Source: Azospirillum brasilense (GTDB lineage Bacteria > Pseudomonadota > Alphaproteobacteria > Azospirillales > Azospirillaceae). From it: 64,000 nt of DNA. The translations under genes were made by a program, and so were the position numbers. The notes beneath the pieces were generated by a model. It saw nothing but the letters and a program-made list of their open reading frames with translations. It did no database searches and was not told where the DNA came from. The stretch spans positions 250,001 through 314,000 of the forward strand of contig NZ_CP059453.1 in NCBI RefSeq assembly GCF_022023855.1. The letters run 5' to 3'. Positions 41,057 through 49,222 of the stretch are shown one piece after another. Every line of letters begins with the position of its first letter. Position 1 is the first letter of the stretch.

Positions 41057-41067
41057 CGGTAGACGAC

Positions 41068-42096
41068 TCAGTAAACGACGGCGTCCGCTTCGTCCGATTG
41101 CGGAAGGACGATCGCCCCGTCGTCGGCCATGGCCTTGGCGACCTGCACGATCTCCGCCTGAGCCTCGTTCACGTCGCGCATGCGCACCGGCCCCATGTTC
41201 TCGATCTCGTCCTGGAGGATCATGCGGGCGCGCTCGGACAGGACGGACAGGAAGTGGTCACGCTGCAGCGCCTCCGCCCCCTTGAGCGCGATGGCGAGCT
41301 GTCCGGTGTCGCAACGCCGTATTACCGCCTGGAGCGACACGCGGTCGAGCCGCAGCAGATCCTCGAAGGTGAACATGAGCTGGCGGATGCGGTGGGTCGA
41401 ATCCGGCATCACGGCGTCCAGGTCGGTGAAGATGTCCGCCATGGTGTCGCGGTCGATGCGGTTGAAAATGTCGGCCATCCGCTCGTGCGTGTCGGCGCCG
41501 TGGGTGCGGGCGTAGTTCGCCATGAACTCGTTGTGCAGGATGGACTCGATGTCCAGCAGCACCTTGCGCTGCACGGATTCGATCTGGATCATCCGCTCGA
41601 TCACCTCCAGCCGCAGCGCCGGGGCCAGCAGCGGCAGCACCTTGGCGGCGTGGTCGCTGCGCATGCGGGACAGGATGACCGCCGCCGTCTGCGGGTACTC
41701 GCCCGCCAGATAGGTGGCAAGCACGGCCTCGTTCACGTTGGACATCTTCTCCCACATGGTGCGGCCCGCCGGGCCGCGGATCTCGCCCATGATCTCCGAC
41801 ACGCGGTCGTCGGGCAGGAAGCGGGAGAGCATGCGCTCCGTGCTGTCGTAGGAGCCGACGACGGAGCCGGTGTTGGCGAAGCGCTCCGTGAAGCTGCGCA
41901 GTAGCGCCTCGACGAGGTTGGAGGTGACGTTTCCCAGGCTGGCCATGGCGCGGCTGACCATGCGGATCTCGTCGTCGTCCAGCTTCTCCATCAGCCGGGA
42001 GCCGCGCTCCTCGCCCAGCGCCAGGAAGATCACCGCGGTCCTCTCCGACCCGCTCAGGCTCTTGAAATTGTCTCGGATCTTGATCGGCATGCCCAT
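41068..42096 (-). CDS. fliG: Flagellar motor switch protein FliG
   Basis: This 342-aa switch protein couples the MS ring (FliF) to the C ring and the stator. The N domain has LSGSERTAVIFLALGEERGS, the middle domain has EYPQTAAVILSRM with HAAKVLPLL, an EHPQ-like EYPQ motif and helix, and the C domain carries the torque helix (MFTFEDLLRLDRVSLQAVIR; LKGAEALQRD; IENMGPVRMRDVNEAQ). It reads in line with fliP and the 107-aa gene. The C terminus is acidic and slightly longer than in E. coli. Confidence 0.96.
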   Translation of the reverse strand: MGMPIKIRDNFKSLSGSERTAVIFLALGEERGSRLMEKLDDDEIRMVSRAMASLGNVTSNLVEALLRSFTERFANTGSVVGSYDSTERMLSRFLPDDRVSEIMGEIRGPAGRTMWEKMSNVNEAVLATYLAGEYPQTAAVILSRMRSDHAAKVLPLLAPALRLEVIERMIQIESVQRKVLLDIESILHNEFMANYARTHGADTHERMADIFNRIDRDTMADIFTDLDAVMPDSTHRIRQLMFTFEDLLRLDRVSLQAVIRRCDTGQLAIALKGAEALQRDHFLSVLSERARMILQDEIENMGPVRMRDVNEAQAEIVQVAKAMADDGAIVLPQSDEADAVVY

Positions 42097-42105
42097 GCTG
42101 GCACC

Positions 42106-42429
42106 TCAGAAGAAGCGGTCGGCGGTCAGGGTGGAGTGGTCGGAATCGTCATCCCGCTCCAGGGGGCGGTCGCCCTGCAGGCGGTCGTGACGGAAGACGT
42201 TCGCCAGGACGCTGCCGGCGACCAGCACCATGCGGTGCGGCACCAGCGGGTTCGGATCGAGCGCGTTCAGGAGGGTGACGACGGCCGTCTCGTCGTCCAC
42301 CGTGACGCCCCGCCGTCTGGCGAAGGCGGTCACGCTGTCGGCCATCCCCGACGCCCCGGCGGGGGGTGCGGCGGGCGGCGCCGACAGACCGGCGGAGGGA
42401 ACGGCGGGCAGCAACCGGGGCTCGGTCAT
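42106..42429 (-). CDS. Unknown small protein between fliP and fliG, 107 aa
   Basis: This is an unrecognised protein embedded in the flagellar operon. The first 30 residues are Pro/Ala-rich (LLPAVPSAGLSAPPAAPP). A helical core follows (MADSVTAFARRRGVTVDDE, TAVVTLLNALDPNPLVPHRM), then an Arg/Asp-rich tail. There is no signal peptide. The ATG at 42429 comes 4 nt after the fliP stop, with GGGGGA upstream; fliG follows after 9 bp. Its place argues for a role in C-ring or export assembly, or in their control. No homologue is known to me. Confidence 0.6.
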   Translation of the reverse strand: MTEPRLLPAVPSAGLSAPPAAPPAGASGMADSVTAFARRRGVTVDDETAVVTLLNALDPNPLVPHRMVLVAGSVLANVFRHDRLQGDRPLERDDDSDHSTLTADRFF

Positions 42430-42433
42430 CGCG

Positions 42434-43216
42434 TCAGGTTCCCCCATAGGAGCGGATCAGGCTGTTGGCGATCAGGAACCAGCCGTCGGTCAACACGAAG
42501 AAAATGATCTTGAAGGGCAGCGCGATCATCACCGGCGGCAGCATCATCATGCCCATTGCCATCAACACCGCCGCCACCACCATGTCGATCACCAGGAAGG
42601 GCAAGAAGATCAGGAAGCCGATCTCGAAGGCGCGGCGCAGCTCCGACAGCAGGAAGGCCGGGACCAGCACGCGCAGGTCAGCGGTGGCCGCTGTCTTCGG
42701 CTGCTCCGCCTCCGGCTTGCCGGTGAAGCCGGCGAAGGCCGACAGGTCCTTGTCCCGCACCTGGGAGGCCATGAAGTTGCGGAAGGGCTCGACCATCCGC
42801 TCCAGCCCCTGCTCCTGGGTCACCTGCTCGTTCAGCATCGGGCGCAGCCCGTCCTGCCACGCCGTGTCGAAGACCGGCCCCATGATGTGGAAGGTCAGGA
42901 ACATGGCGAGGCTGATCAGCACCATGTTCGGCGGCGACTGCTGAAGCCCGAGCGCCGAGCGCAGCAGCGACAGCACGACGATGATCCGGGTGAAGGAGGT
43001 CGCCATGACCAGCAGCCCCGGCGCCACGCTGAGCACCGTCAGCAGGACGATGCCCTGGATGACGCGCCCGGACAGCGACCCGCTCTCCCCCGTGGCGCCG
43101 CCGAGGGCGCTGCCGATGGAGGACAGGTCCAGCCCGCCGCTCTGCGCCCAGGCCGCCGCGGGAAGCAGAACGGCGAGCGCGGCGGGAAGGCCGTACAAGG
43201 ACAGGCGTCGGATCAT
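42434..43216 (-). CDS. fliP: Flagellar type III export protein FliP
   Basis: This 260-aa core export-gate protein has an N-terminal signal peptide (LYGLPAALAVLLPAAAWAQ), a hydrophobic pair (VIQGIVLLTVLSVAPGLLVM; TSFTRIIVVLSLLRSALGLQ, the FliP signature), a periplasmic loop with FRNFMASQVRDKDL, and C-terminal transmembrane segments (LRRAFEIGFLIFLPFLVIDM; VMIALPFKIIFFVLTDGW). It is read from ATG 43216; upstream the frame is open by chance through fliN and fliH. It lies 32 bp after fliN. Confidence 0.96.
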   Translation of the reverse strand: MIRRLSLYGLPAALAVLLPAAAWAQSGGLDLSSIGSALGGATGESGSLSGRVIQGIVLLTVLSVAPGLLVMATSFTRIIVVLSLLRSALGLQQSPPNMVLISLAMFLTFHIMGPVFDTAWQDGLRPMLNEQVTQEQGLERMVEPFRNFMASQVRDKDLSAFAGFTGKPEAEQPKTAATADLRVLVPAFLLSELRRAFEIGFLIFLPFLVIDMVVAAVLMAMGMMMLPPVMIALPFKIIFFVLTDGWFLIANSLIRSYGGT

Positions 43217-43248
43217 GGCGGGAACCCGTGGATGCGGTGCTGGAAGTG

Positions 43249-43590
43249 TCAATCGATCGCCAGATCGGTGCGCACGATCTCGGTCAACGTGACGCCCAGC
43301 CGCTGGTCCTCGACGATCACCACCTCGCCGCGGGCGACCAGACGGTGGTTCACCAGGACCTCCACCGGCTCGTCCACCTTGCGCTCCAGCTCCACCACGG
43401 CGCCGCGGCCGAGCTTCAGGAGCTGCGCCACCAGCATGCTGGTGCGGCCGAGCACCACCTGCACGTCCACCGGGACGTTGTAGATGGCGTTCATCGAGCC
43501 TCCGGCGACCGCCGCGGCGGGGATGCCGGCGGGGTCCTTCTCGGCGGGCTTGGCGTCGTCTTCCAGGACGTCGAGGTTCAGTGGGGCCAT
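43249..43590 (-). CDS. fliN: Flagellar motor switch protein FliN
   Basis: This 113-aa C-ring protein of the SpoA/SurE type has the domain at residues 36-110: VPVDVQVVLGRTSMLVAQLL, GRGAVVELERKVDEPVEVLV, NHRLVARGEVVIVEDQRLGV, TLTEIV. The N-terminal 33 residues are Asp/Pro/Ala-rich linker. The start overlaps the 3' end of fliH by 13 bp, implying coupled translation. Together with FliM and FliG it forms the rotor switch. Confidence 0.94.
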   Translation of the reverse strand: MAPLNLDVLEDDAKPAEKDPAGIPAAAVAGGSMNAIYNVPVDVQVVLGRTSMLVAQLLKLGRGAVVELERKVDEPVEVLVNHRLVARGEVVIVEDQRLGVTLTEIVRTDLAID

Positions 43591-44309
43591 GATGCGGTGC
43601 TTTCCGTGTCGGTGAAGAGGTCATGTTCGGTGGACAGGGCAGCCAGCGCGCGGTCGCACAGGCCGTCGACGGCGCGCTCCACCGCGGCGGGGTCGTAGCG
43701 CAGGCCCCCGGCCTCCCAGGCGGCGTCGAGCCCGCCGGGCGGCAGGGACGGGTCGGCGACCACCTCCAGCGCGCCCTTGAAGCCAAGGGACTCCGGGTCG
43801 GCCAGCCGGGCGCGGACGGACTCCGCCAGATCGGGATGGACGCGCAGCCGCAGCCGCGGCGACCCGCCGGCCAGCCGCAGGGCATCCGTGGCGAGCCGTT
43901 CGGTCTCCGCCGCGCCGATGCGCTCCAGCAGCGCCGGGGCGAGACGACGGACGAGCGCCAGCATCACCGCCGACCCCTGCGCCTCGACCCCGCGCAGGGC
44001 GTCGGTGAAACGGTCGTCCAGGGCAGCCAATTGCTCGTCGAGATGGGAGAGCGCCTGCGCCAGCGCGGCGTCGGTGCGCGCCGCGGCCTCCGCCGCCCCT
44101 TCGCGCCGGCCCTGCTCCACCCCCTCGGCAAAGGCGCGGACTTCGGCGCCGTAGACGGCGGCCTGGAGGTGGCGTTCGGAATGGACGATCTCGTCGAGCG
44201 GGTCGACGGGGTCCGGTTCGGGAGCAACGCCGAACTCCGCCGCCGCCTGCGCCGCGGCCTGGGCCGTGCTGTCGAAGCGCAGGTCGAAGCGGTAGCGCGG
44301 GTAGCCCAT
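43578..44309 (-). CDS. fliH: Flagellar assembly protein FliH
   Basis: This 243-aa regulator of the export ATPase has the N terminus YPRYRFDLRFD followed by an Ala/Gln-rich helix, a central Glu/Ala/Arg coiled-coil (EGVEQGRREGAAEAAAR; GxxxG-like spacing), and the C-terminal FliH/HrpE-like domain (LRLRVHPDLAESVRARL; LEVVADPSLPPGGLDAAW). The sequence identity of this family is low, but position between fliF and fliN and the C-terminal hydrophobic/DP pattern support the call. The ATG shares one base with the fliF stop (TGATG). No fliI or fliJ gene is in the window. Confidence 0.85.
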   Translation of the reverse strand: MGYPRYRFDLRFDSTAQAAAQAAAEFGVAPEPDPVDPLDEIVHSERHLQAAVYGAEVRAFAEGVEQGRREGAAEAAARTDAALAQALSHLDEQLAALDDRFTDALRGVEAQGSAVMLALVRRLAPALLERIGAAETERLATDALRLAGGSPRLRLRVHPDLAESVRARLADPESLGFKGALEVVADPSLPPGGLDAAWEAGGLRYDPAAVERAVDGLCDRALAALSTEHDLFTDTESTASWPH

Positions 44310-46009
44310 CAGACCGCCTCCTCGTAGAGCCAGGAGCGCAGGATATCGATGGCCTCATCCGGGTACTGGTCCACGATGTCGCCCAGCCGGCGGATGGAGG
44401 AGGCGCGCACCCGACCCTCCACCGTGCGCAGCTCGATGAGCTGGTCCATCGTCTCCTCGATGCCCGGCAGGGCCGCGGTTGCCGGATCGCCCGCGTCGGT
44501 GAGCTGGGCCGCCTGCATGGCGGGATCGCTGCCCATGGCCGGACCGGTGAGCTGCGGCATCGCCGCTCCGGCGGCCAGCGCCGGGGCGGCGGTTTCCGCC
44601 GCCACCGGCTCCGGCGCCGGGAAGACGCGGCGGATCAGCGGGCGCAGCCCGAGCACGATCAGCAGCCCGCAGAGCACCAGCAGGATCACCCACTGGATCA
44701 GCGTCATCACGTTGCGGCTGAGCGTGTCGACGATCTCCGCCATCGGTTCGCGGGCGCCCAGCTCGGGGGCGAGGTTGACGAATTCCAGGTTGTCGACGGT
44801 GACCCGGTCGCCGCGCGCCTCGCTGAAGCCCATGGCGGAGCGCACCAGCTCGGTGATGCGCTGCAACTCCTCGGGCGAGCGCGCCTCGTAGCTGCGCGTG
44901 CCGTCCTGCGCGGTCGCCCAGGTGCCGTTGACCAGCACGGCGACGCTGACCCGGCGGATGTCCCCCGGCTCGATCACGGTTTCGCGGGCGACGTTGGAAA
45001 TCTCGTAATTGACCGTCTCCTCCTGGCGCTTGGAGTCGGAGGAGGAGCGGTTGTTCTGGGCCTGGGCGCGGACCTCGCGCTGCGGCAGGTTCTGCTCGGC
45101 GGTGACCGGCGGCTCGCCCGTGCTGTCCAGGCTGCGGTCCTGCTCCTGCACCGTCTGGGTGGAGCGGACGACCTGGCTGTTCGGGTCGAAGCTCTGGCTG
45201 CGCACGACCTCCCGCTTGGTTTCGACGTCGACAGCAACCTGAACGCGAACATTCCCCTGCCCCAGCCGCGCCACCAGCATCTGCTCGATGGCGCGGGAGA
45301 TGCGCGTCTCATGGCCGGCGCGCAGCCCGTCCACCTTCGCCGAGGACCGGGCGTCGCCGTCCTCCTCGGTCAGCAGCACCTCGCCGGAGGCGTCGAGCAC
45401 GGTGACGGCGCTCGGCTTCAGGTTGGGCACGGCGGCGGAGACGAGGTGGCGGATCGACAGCGCCTGCCGCCGTTCCAGCGGCGCCCGGCCCCGCATGCGC
45501 ACCACGATGGAGGCGGTCGGGGTGGGGGCGGCGCGCGAGAACTCCTCGCGGTCGGGCAGCACGATGTGGACGCGCGCCGCCTCGATGCCGGACAGCGTCT
45601 CGATGGTGCGGGCCAGTTCGCCTTCCATGGCGCGCAGCCGGTTCATCCGCTGCATGAAGCTGGTGATGCCCAGCGGCTTGTCGGTGTCGAACAGCTCGTA
45701 GCCGATGCCGCCGCGCGACGGCAGGCCCTTCTCGGCCAGCAGCATGCGCAGCCGCGGCACCTCGGCCTCCGGCACCTGGACGGCGGTGCCGTCGAAGGCA
45801 GCGGACACCGGCACGCCCATAGCCTCCACCGCCTTGACGATGCGCCCGGCCTCCGCCGGTTCCAGCCCGGTGTAGAGCGGCGTCATGTGCGGCCGCGACA
45901 GCAGAACCGCCATAGTGGCGACCGCCAGGACGATGCCGACACCCGTGCCGGCCAGCACCAGAAGGCGCGTGCGCCCAAGCGTCCGCAGATTGTCGATCAG
46001 TCCCGTCAC
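44309..46009 (-). CDS. fliF: Flagellar MS-ring protein FliF
   Basis: This 566-aa membrane-ring protein has TM1 at about residues 16-38 (LLVLAGTGVGIVLAVATMAV), ring-building motifs (MTPLYTGLEPAEAGRIVKAV; ALEGELARTI-like segment; ARVHIVLPDREEFS; IRHLVSAAVPNLKPSAVTVL), TM2 near residue 445 (VMTLIQWVILLVLCGLLIVL) and a C-terminal FliG-binding tail. It is the first gene of the leftward operon, starting at GTG 46009. It is divergent from fliL across 187 bp. Confidence 0.96.
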   Translation of the reverse strand: MTGLIDNLRTLGRTRLLVLAGTGVGIVLAVATMAVLLSRPHMTPLYTGLEPAEAGRIVKAVEAMGVPVSAAFDGTAVQVPEAEVPRLRMLLAEKGLPSRGGIGYELFDTDKPLGITSFMQRMNRLRAMEGELARTIETLSGIEAARVHIVLPDREEFSRAAPTPTASIVVRMRGRAPLERRQALSIRHLVSAAVPNLKPSAVTVLDASGEVLLTEEDGDARSSAKVDGLRAGHETRISRAIEQMLVARLGQGNVRVQVAVDVETKREVVRSQSFDPNSQVVRSTQTVQEQDRSLDSTGEPPVTAEQNLPQREVRAQAQNNRSSSDSKRQEETVNYEISNVARETVIEPGDIRRVSVAVLVNGTWATAQDGTRSYEARSPEELQRITELVRSAMGFSEARGDRVTVDNLEFVNLAPELGAREPMAEIVDTLSRNVMTLIQWVILLVLCGLLIVLGLRPLIRRVFPAPEPVAAETAAPALAAGAAMPQLTGPAMGSDPAMQAAQLTDAGDPATAALPGIEETMDQLIELRTVEGRVRASSIRRLGDIVDQYPDEAIDILRSWLYEEAV

Positions 46010-46196
46010 GACACCCGCACCTTTAAAGTTTCCGAAAAGCGGGGACCGTAATGTTCACCCCGTGAGCCTTCACAACCTACCGGGATGACTTTTAAGCGGA
46101 GTAAAAGCCGCGAAGATAGACCGGAAGGAAGTCGATAAAACTTGATCGTTTAAAACAGTCTCTCAAATTTTCGGTATTTTGGAGGCGCCGGCCGCG
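46010..46196. promoter_or_regulatory. Divergent fliF/fliL control region
   Basis: This 187-bp A+T-rich region must hold the promoters of both flagellar operons. It has an inverted repeat CTTTT-N9-AAAAG (46089-46107), TTTAAA-type motifs, and GGAGG (46181-46185) ahead of fliL. No sigma-54 promoter (TGGCAC-N5-TTGC) and no exact TTAA-N7-TTAA were seen. Confidence 0.4.
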
Positions 46197-46703
46197 ATGA
46201 ATACAGATGCTGGAAAGGCAAGGACGGGAACGCCGGGCCGGCAGCGGATGTACGTCATCGTGCTGCCGCTGGCCCGGCTGGCGCTGGGGGCAGCCGCCCT
46301 GTGCGGCGTCGCCGCAGCCGGGTTCGGCGGCTACTGGATGGCCGTCGGGCCGGACGGGGTGGCGCGGCTGTTCGAGGGCACGCCCATCGCCGAACCGGCC
46401 CAGGCGACGCTCGACATGCCGGAGCTGCTGGTGAACCTGCGCCCCGATACGCCGTCGCGCTTCATGAAGATCGGGGTGACGCTGGCGCTGGCGCTGGCGC
46501 CCAAAGACCGCGGCCGGGTGGAGCAGGCGATGCCCCATCTCGTCAACGCCCAGCAGGAGTTCCTGCGCAACATCGACCAGCACGACCTGCGCGGCTCCGC
46601 CGGTCTGCTGCGGCTGCGCGAGGAGTTGCGCCGCCGCTTCAACCTGATCCTCGGCCCGGACACGGTGTCCGACGTCCTGCTGCGCAGCCTTCTCACCCAA
46701 TAG
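46197..46703 (+). CDS. fliL: Flagellar basal body-associated protein FliL
   Basis: This 168-aa single-pass inner-membrane protein supports the stator. One transmembrane helix lies at about residues 18-45 (IVLPLARLALGAAALCGVAA), then a periplasmic domain with the family pattern LPELLVNL-like (DMPELLVNLRPDTPSRFMKI, GVTLALA) and the end DTVSDVLLRSLLTQ. The ATG at 46197 has GGAGG 11 nt upstream; an in-frame TTG at 46179 is less likely. It is first in the rightward operon. Confidence 0.9.
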   Translation: MNTDAGKARTGTPGRQRMYVIVLPLARLALGAAALCGVAAAGFGGYWMAVGPDGVARLFEGTPIAEPAQATLDMPELLVNLRPDTPSRFMKIGVTLALALAPKDRGRVEQAMPHLVNAQQEFLRNIDQHDLRGSAGLLRLREELRRRFNLILGPDTVSDVLLRSLLTQ

Positions 46704-46720
46704 CCGACCCAGAGGAACGG

Positions 46721-47827
46721 ATGAGCACTCCCATCGACACGGACGACGGCAGCGGCCAAAACGGCGCCACCGGGGACGATCTCGACTGGGGCCTGGACGC
46801 CGCCTCCGGTGAGTCCGAGGCCGCCGCCCTGATGGCCGACACCAAGGAGCTGAGCCAGGAGGAGATCGACCGCCTGCTGAACTTTGCCGTCGGACCGCAG
46901 ACGGAATCCGCCGGTCAGACCCGCGCCATCGAGCGGCTGATCAGCACGACGACGGTCAACAAGGACCGGCTGCCGATGCTGGACGTGGTCTTCGACCGCA
47001 TGGTCCGGCTGCTGAACACGTCGCTGCGCCAGTTCTCCTCGACCAGCGTGGAGGCCAGCCTGCTGCGCATCGACTGGCTGCGCTACAACGAGTTCCTCGA
47101 CACCATCGAGCTTCCGGCCCTGGTCGGCGTCGCGCGGGCGGAGCAGTGGGACAACCACATCGTCGTGTCGGTCGACAGCGCGCTGATCTACTGCATGATG
47201 GACGTGCTGCTGGGCGGACGGCGCAGCCGCGCCCGGCGCATCGACGGGCGCACCTACACCTCCATCGAGCGCAAGATCACCGAGCGGCTGATCCGGGTCA
47301 TCCTCCAGGATCTCAGCCAGTCCTTCGACCCGATCACGCCCATCGACTTCACCTTCGACCGGCTGGAGACGAACCCGCAATTCGCCACCATCACCCGCGC
47401 CACCAACGCGGTGATCCGCGTGCGCATCGCGGTGGAGGTGGAGCGCCGCGTTGGCCACGCCGAGGTGGTGATCCCATACGCCACGCTGGAGCCGGTGCGC
47501 GGCAAGCTGGTGCAAACCTTCATGGGCGAGAAGTTCGGCCACGACACGGTGTGGGAAAGCCACCTGAAGGCCGAGCTGATGCGCGCCAAGCTGGACCTCG
47601 TCGCGGTGCTGCAGCAGACGCAGGTGTCGCTGGGCGAGGTGCTGAACTGGGAAAAGGGCACCTCGCTGAAGCTGCGCATCGACCCCGACGCGCCGGTGGT
47701 TCTGCAAAGCAAGACCACTCCCCTCTTCGCCGGCCACATGGGCCAGCGCAACGGCAACATCTCCGTCAAGATCGACACCGACCTGGAGACCAAGCAGGAG
47801 CTGATCGATGGTCTCATTCCTCATTGA
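46721..47827 (+). CDS. fliM: Flagellar motor switch protein FliM
   Basis: This 368-aa switch protein carries the CheY-P binding motif LSQEEIDRLL, but at residues 44-53, behind a 43-residue Asp/Gly/Ala extension, whereas it is at the extreme N terminus in E. coli. The middle domain (IDWLRYNEFLDTI; DVLLGGRRSRA; SIERKITERLIRVILQDLSQ) and C-terminal SpoA domain (QVSLGEVLNWEKGTSLKLRI) follow. AGAGGA lies 4 nt before the ATG. Its 3' end overlaps the DUF6468 gene by 20 bp. Confidence 0.96.
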   Translation: MSTPIDTDDGSGQNGATGDDLDWGLDAASGESEAAALMADTKELSQEEIDRLLNFAVGPQTESAGQTRAIERLISTTTVNKDRLPMLDVVFDRMVRLLNTSLRQFSSTSVEASLLRIDWLRYNEFLDTIELPALVGVARAEQWDNHIVVSVDSALIYCMMDVLLGGRRSRARRIDGRTYTSIERKITERLIRVILQDLSQSFDPITPIDFTFDRLETNPQFATITRATNAVIRVRIAVEVERRVGHAEVVIPYATLEPVRGKLVQTFMGEKFGHDTVWESHLKAELMRAKLDLVAVLQQTQVSLGEVLNWEKGTSLKLRIDPDAPVVLQSKTTPLFAGHMGQRNGNISVKIDTDLETKQELIDGLIPH

Positions 47828-48464
47828 CGCCGTCCTGGCGATCATGCTCGTCACCGCCACGGTGTTCCTGGTGATCGTCAACAAGCGGCTGAAGGTGATG
47901 CGCTCCAGCCAAGCCGAGATCGGCGCGCTGATCGGCACCTTCTCCAAGACCATCGACGAGACGGAGGCCTCGGTGCAGCGGCTGGTCGCCGCCGCGACGG
48001 AGGCCTCGGCCAAGCTGTCCGACGGCCTCGACCGCGCCAAGGGCGTGACCGAGGAGGCGGCGCTGGTCCTCGGCTCCTGCGAGCGGGCGTCCAAGCGCAT
48101 CGAGGCGTCCGTGCAGGAGGCCCGCGCCCTGGTCCGCCGGCTGGAGGACGGCCCGGCGCCGCGCCCGCGACCCCGCCCGGTCCCGCCGCCCGCGGCCGTC
48201 CCCGCCACCGTCACGGAACCGGTGCCCGCCCCCGCGAACGCCGCTCCTGCGCCGGACAGCGACTCGCCGGAGGATGAGGATGGCTTCCGCCCGATGCGCG
48301 TCGCCGCGCTGGCCGGAGCCGCCGCCCGCCCGGCAGAGGAACCGCCGCCCGTCCCGGAGGCCGCCATTGAGACCGCCGAATCCGCCATGGAAACCGGCGG
48401 CGCGCGGCAGCAGGCCGCCAACGCCTTCTACGCCCGGCTGCGGGCCATCGGACCGGAGCGCTGA
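47808..48464 (+). CDS. DUF6468 family membrane-anchored flagellar-locus protein
   Basis: This 218-aa protein has one N-terminal transmembrane helix (residues 3-24: SFLIDAVLAIMLVTATVFLV), a coiled-coil region (30-120: KTIDETEASVQRLVAAATE; GVTEEAALVLGSCERASKRI) and a long Pro/Ala-rich disordered C terminus. This domain layout, and the position between fliM and a MotE-like gene, match the DUF6468 proteins of alphaproteobacterial flagellar loci, whose function is unknown. It overlaps fliM by 20 bp and is followed after 3 bp by the next gene, so it is part of the operon. Confidence 0.8.
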   Translation: MVSFLIDAVLAIMLVTATVFLVIVNKRLKVMRSSQAEIGALIGTFSKTIDETEASVQRLVAAATEASAKLSDGLDRAKGVTEEAALVLGSCERASKRIEASVQEARALVRRLEDGPAPRPRPRPVPPPAAVPATVTEPVPAPANAAPAPDSDSPEDEDGFRPMRVAALAGAAARPAEEPPPVPEAAIETAESAMETGGARQQAANAFYARLRAIGPER

Positions 48465-48467
48465 GCC

Positions 48468-49190
48468 ATGCTGCGCGTACTTCCCATCACGCTGGTGGCG
48501 ATCCTGATGATGCTGCCGCTCAAGCTCGGCTCGCTGATGGAAGGGCTGCCGGTGGTTGCCCAGCAGTTCGACCGCGAGTTCGGCAAGCATGAGCGCCCCT
48601 GGGCCAAGGATCTGAAGGGCGGCGCGGAGCCCTCCTCCCTGGACGCCCCGCCAGCGCCGGCCCCCGCCCTGGCCGCGCTGCCGATGACCGCGGCGGCTTC
48701 GCCCGCGGACGCCGTCCTGCCCGCGGCGAGCTGCACCGACCCGGCCCTGCGCGCCGCCATCGCGGAGCAGAAGGCCGACGTGACCAGCCGCACCCGCCAT
48801 CTCGGCGAGGCGGAAGCGGTGCTGGCCGCCGCCGAGACCCGCGCCACCGCCCAGATCCAGAAGCTGAGCGCCATCAAGCGCGATGTGGAGGCGCTGATGC
48901 AGCAGCGCTCAAACCTCCAGGCGGAGGATCTGAAGCGCATGGTGACGATCTACGAGACGATGAAGCCCCGCGACGCCGCACGCATCTTCAACGACCTGGA
49001 AACCGACATCATCATCGACGTGCTGGACCGCATGGCCGAGCGCCGCTCCGCCCCGATCATCGCGGAGTTGGAGGATGGCAAGGCGCGCGAGGTCACTCGC
49101 CTCGTCCTGCAACGGCGCGCCCTGCCCGGCGACCGCCCGCCGCCGCCCGCCCCGCTGCCCGTCCGCCTGATGCAGACGCCGACGAACTGA
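48468..49190 (+). CDS. MotE-like flagellar protein (MgtE N-domain type)
   Basis: This 240-aa protein has an N-terminal hydrophobic anchor (VLPITLVAILMMLPLKLGSL), a Pro/Ala linker, a coiled coil (residues about 95-145) and the MgtE-N-like helical domain typical of MotE: MKPRDAARIFNDLETDIIID, VLDRMAERRSAPIIAELED, then a basic tail. In rhizobia MotE is a chaperone for the periplasmic motor protein MotC. No motC is in the window, so here the partner is unknown. It is in the fliL-fliM operon. Confidence 0.8.
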   Translation: MLRVLPITLVAILMMLPLKLGSLMEGLPVVAQQFDREFGKHERPWAKDLKGGAEPSSLDAPPAPAPALAALPMTAAASPADAVLPAASCTDPALRAAIAEQKADVTSRTRHLGEAEAVLAAAETRATAQIQKLSAIKRDVEALMQQRSNLQAEDLKRMVTIYETMKPRDAARIFNDLETDIIIDVLDRMAERRSAPIIAELEDGKAREVTRLVLQRRALPGDRPPPPAPLPVRLMQTPTN

Positions 49191-49222
49191 ACCCGGTTGC
49201 GGTTCTCTCACCAAGAGACATC

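Noticed and set aside
43217..43885. N-terminal extension of fliP upstream of 43216
   Set aside because: The frame is a shadow of fliN and fliH; the FliP signal peptide begins at 43216.
46024..46051. Sigma-28-like promoter (TAAAGTTT then GACCGTAA) ahead of fliL
   Set aside because: The -35 is exact but the -10 matches only 5 of 8 at an off spacing of 12, and fliL operons are not usually sigma-28 controlled.
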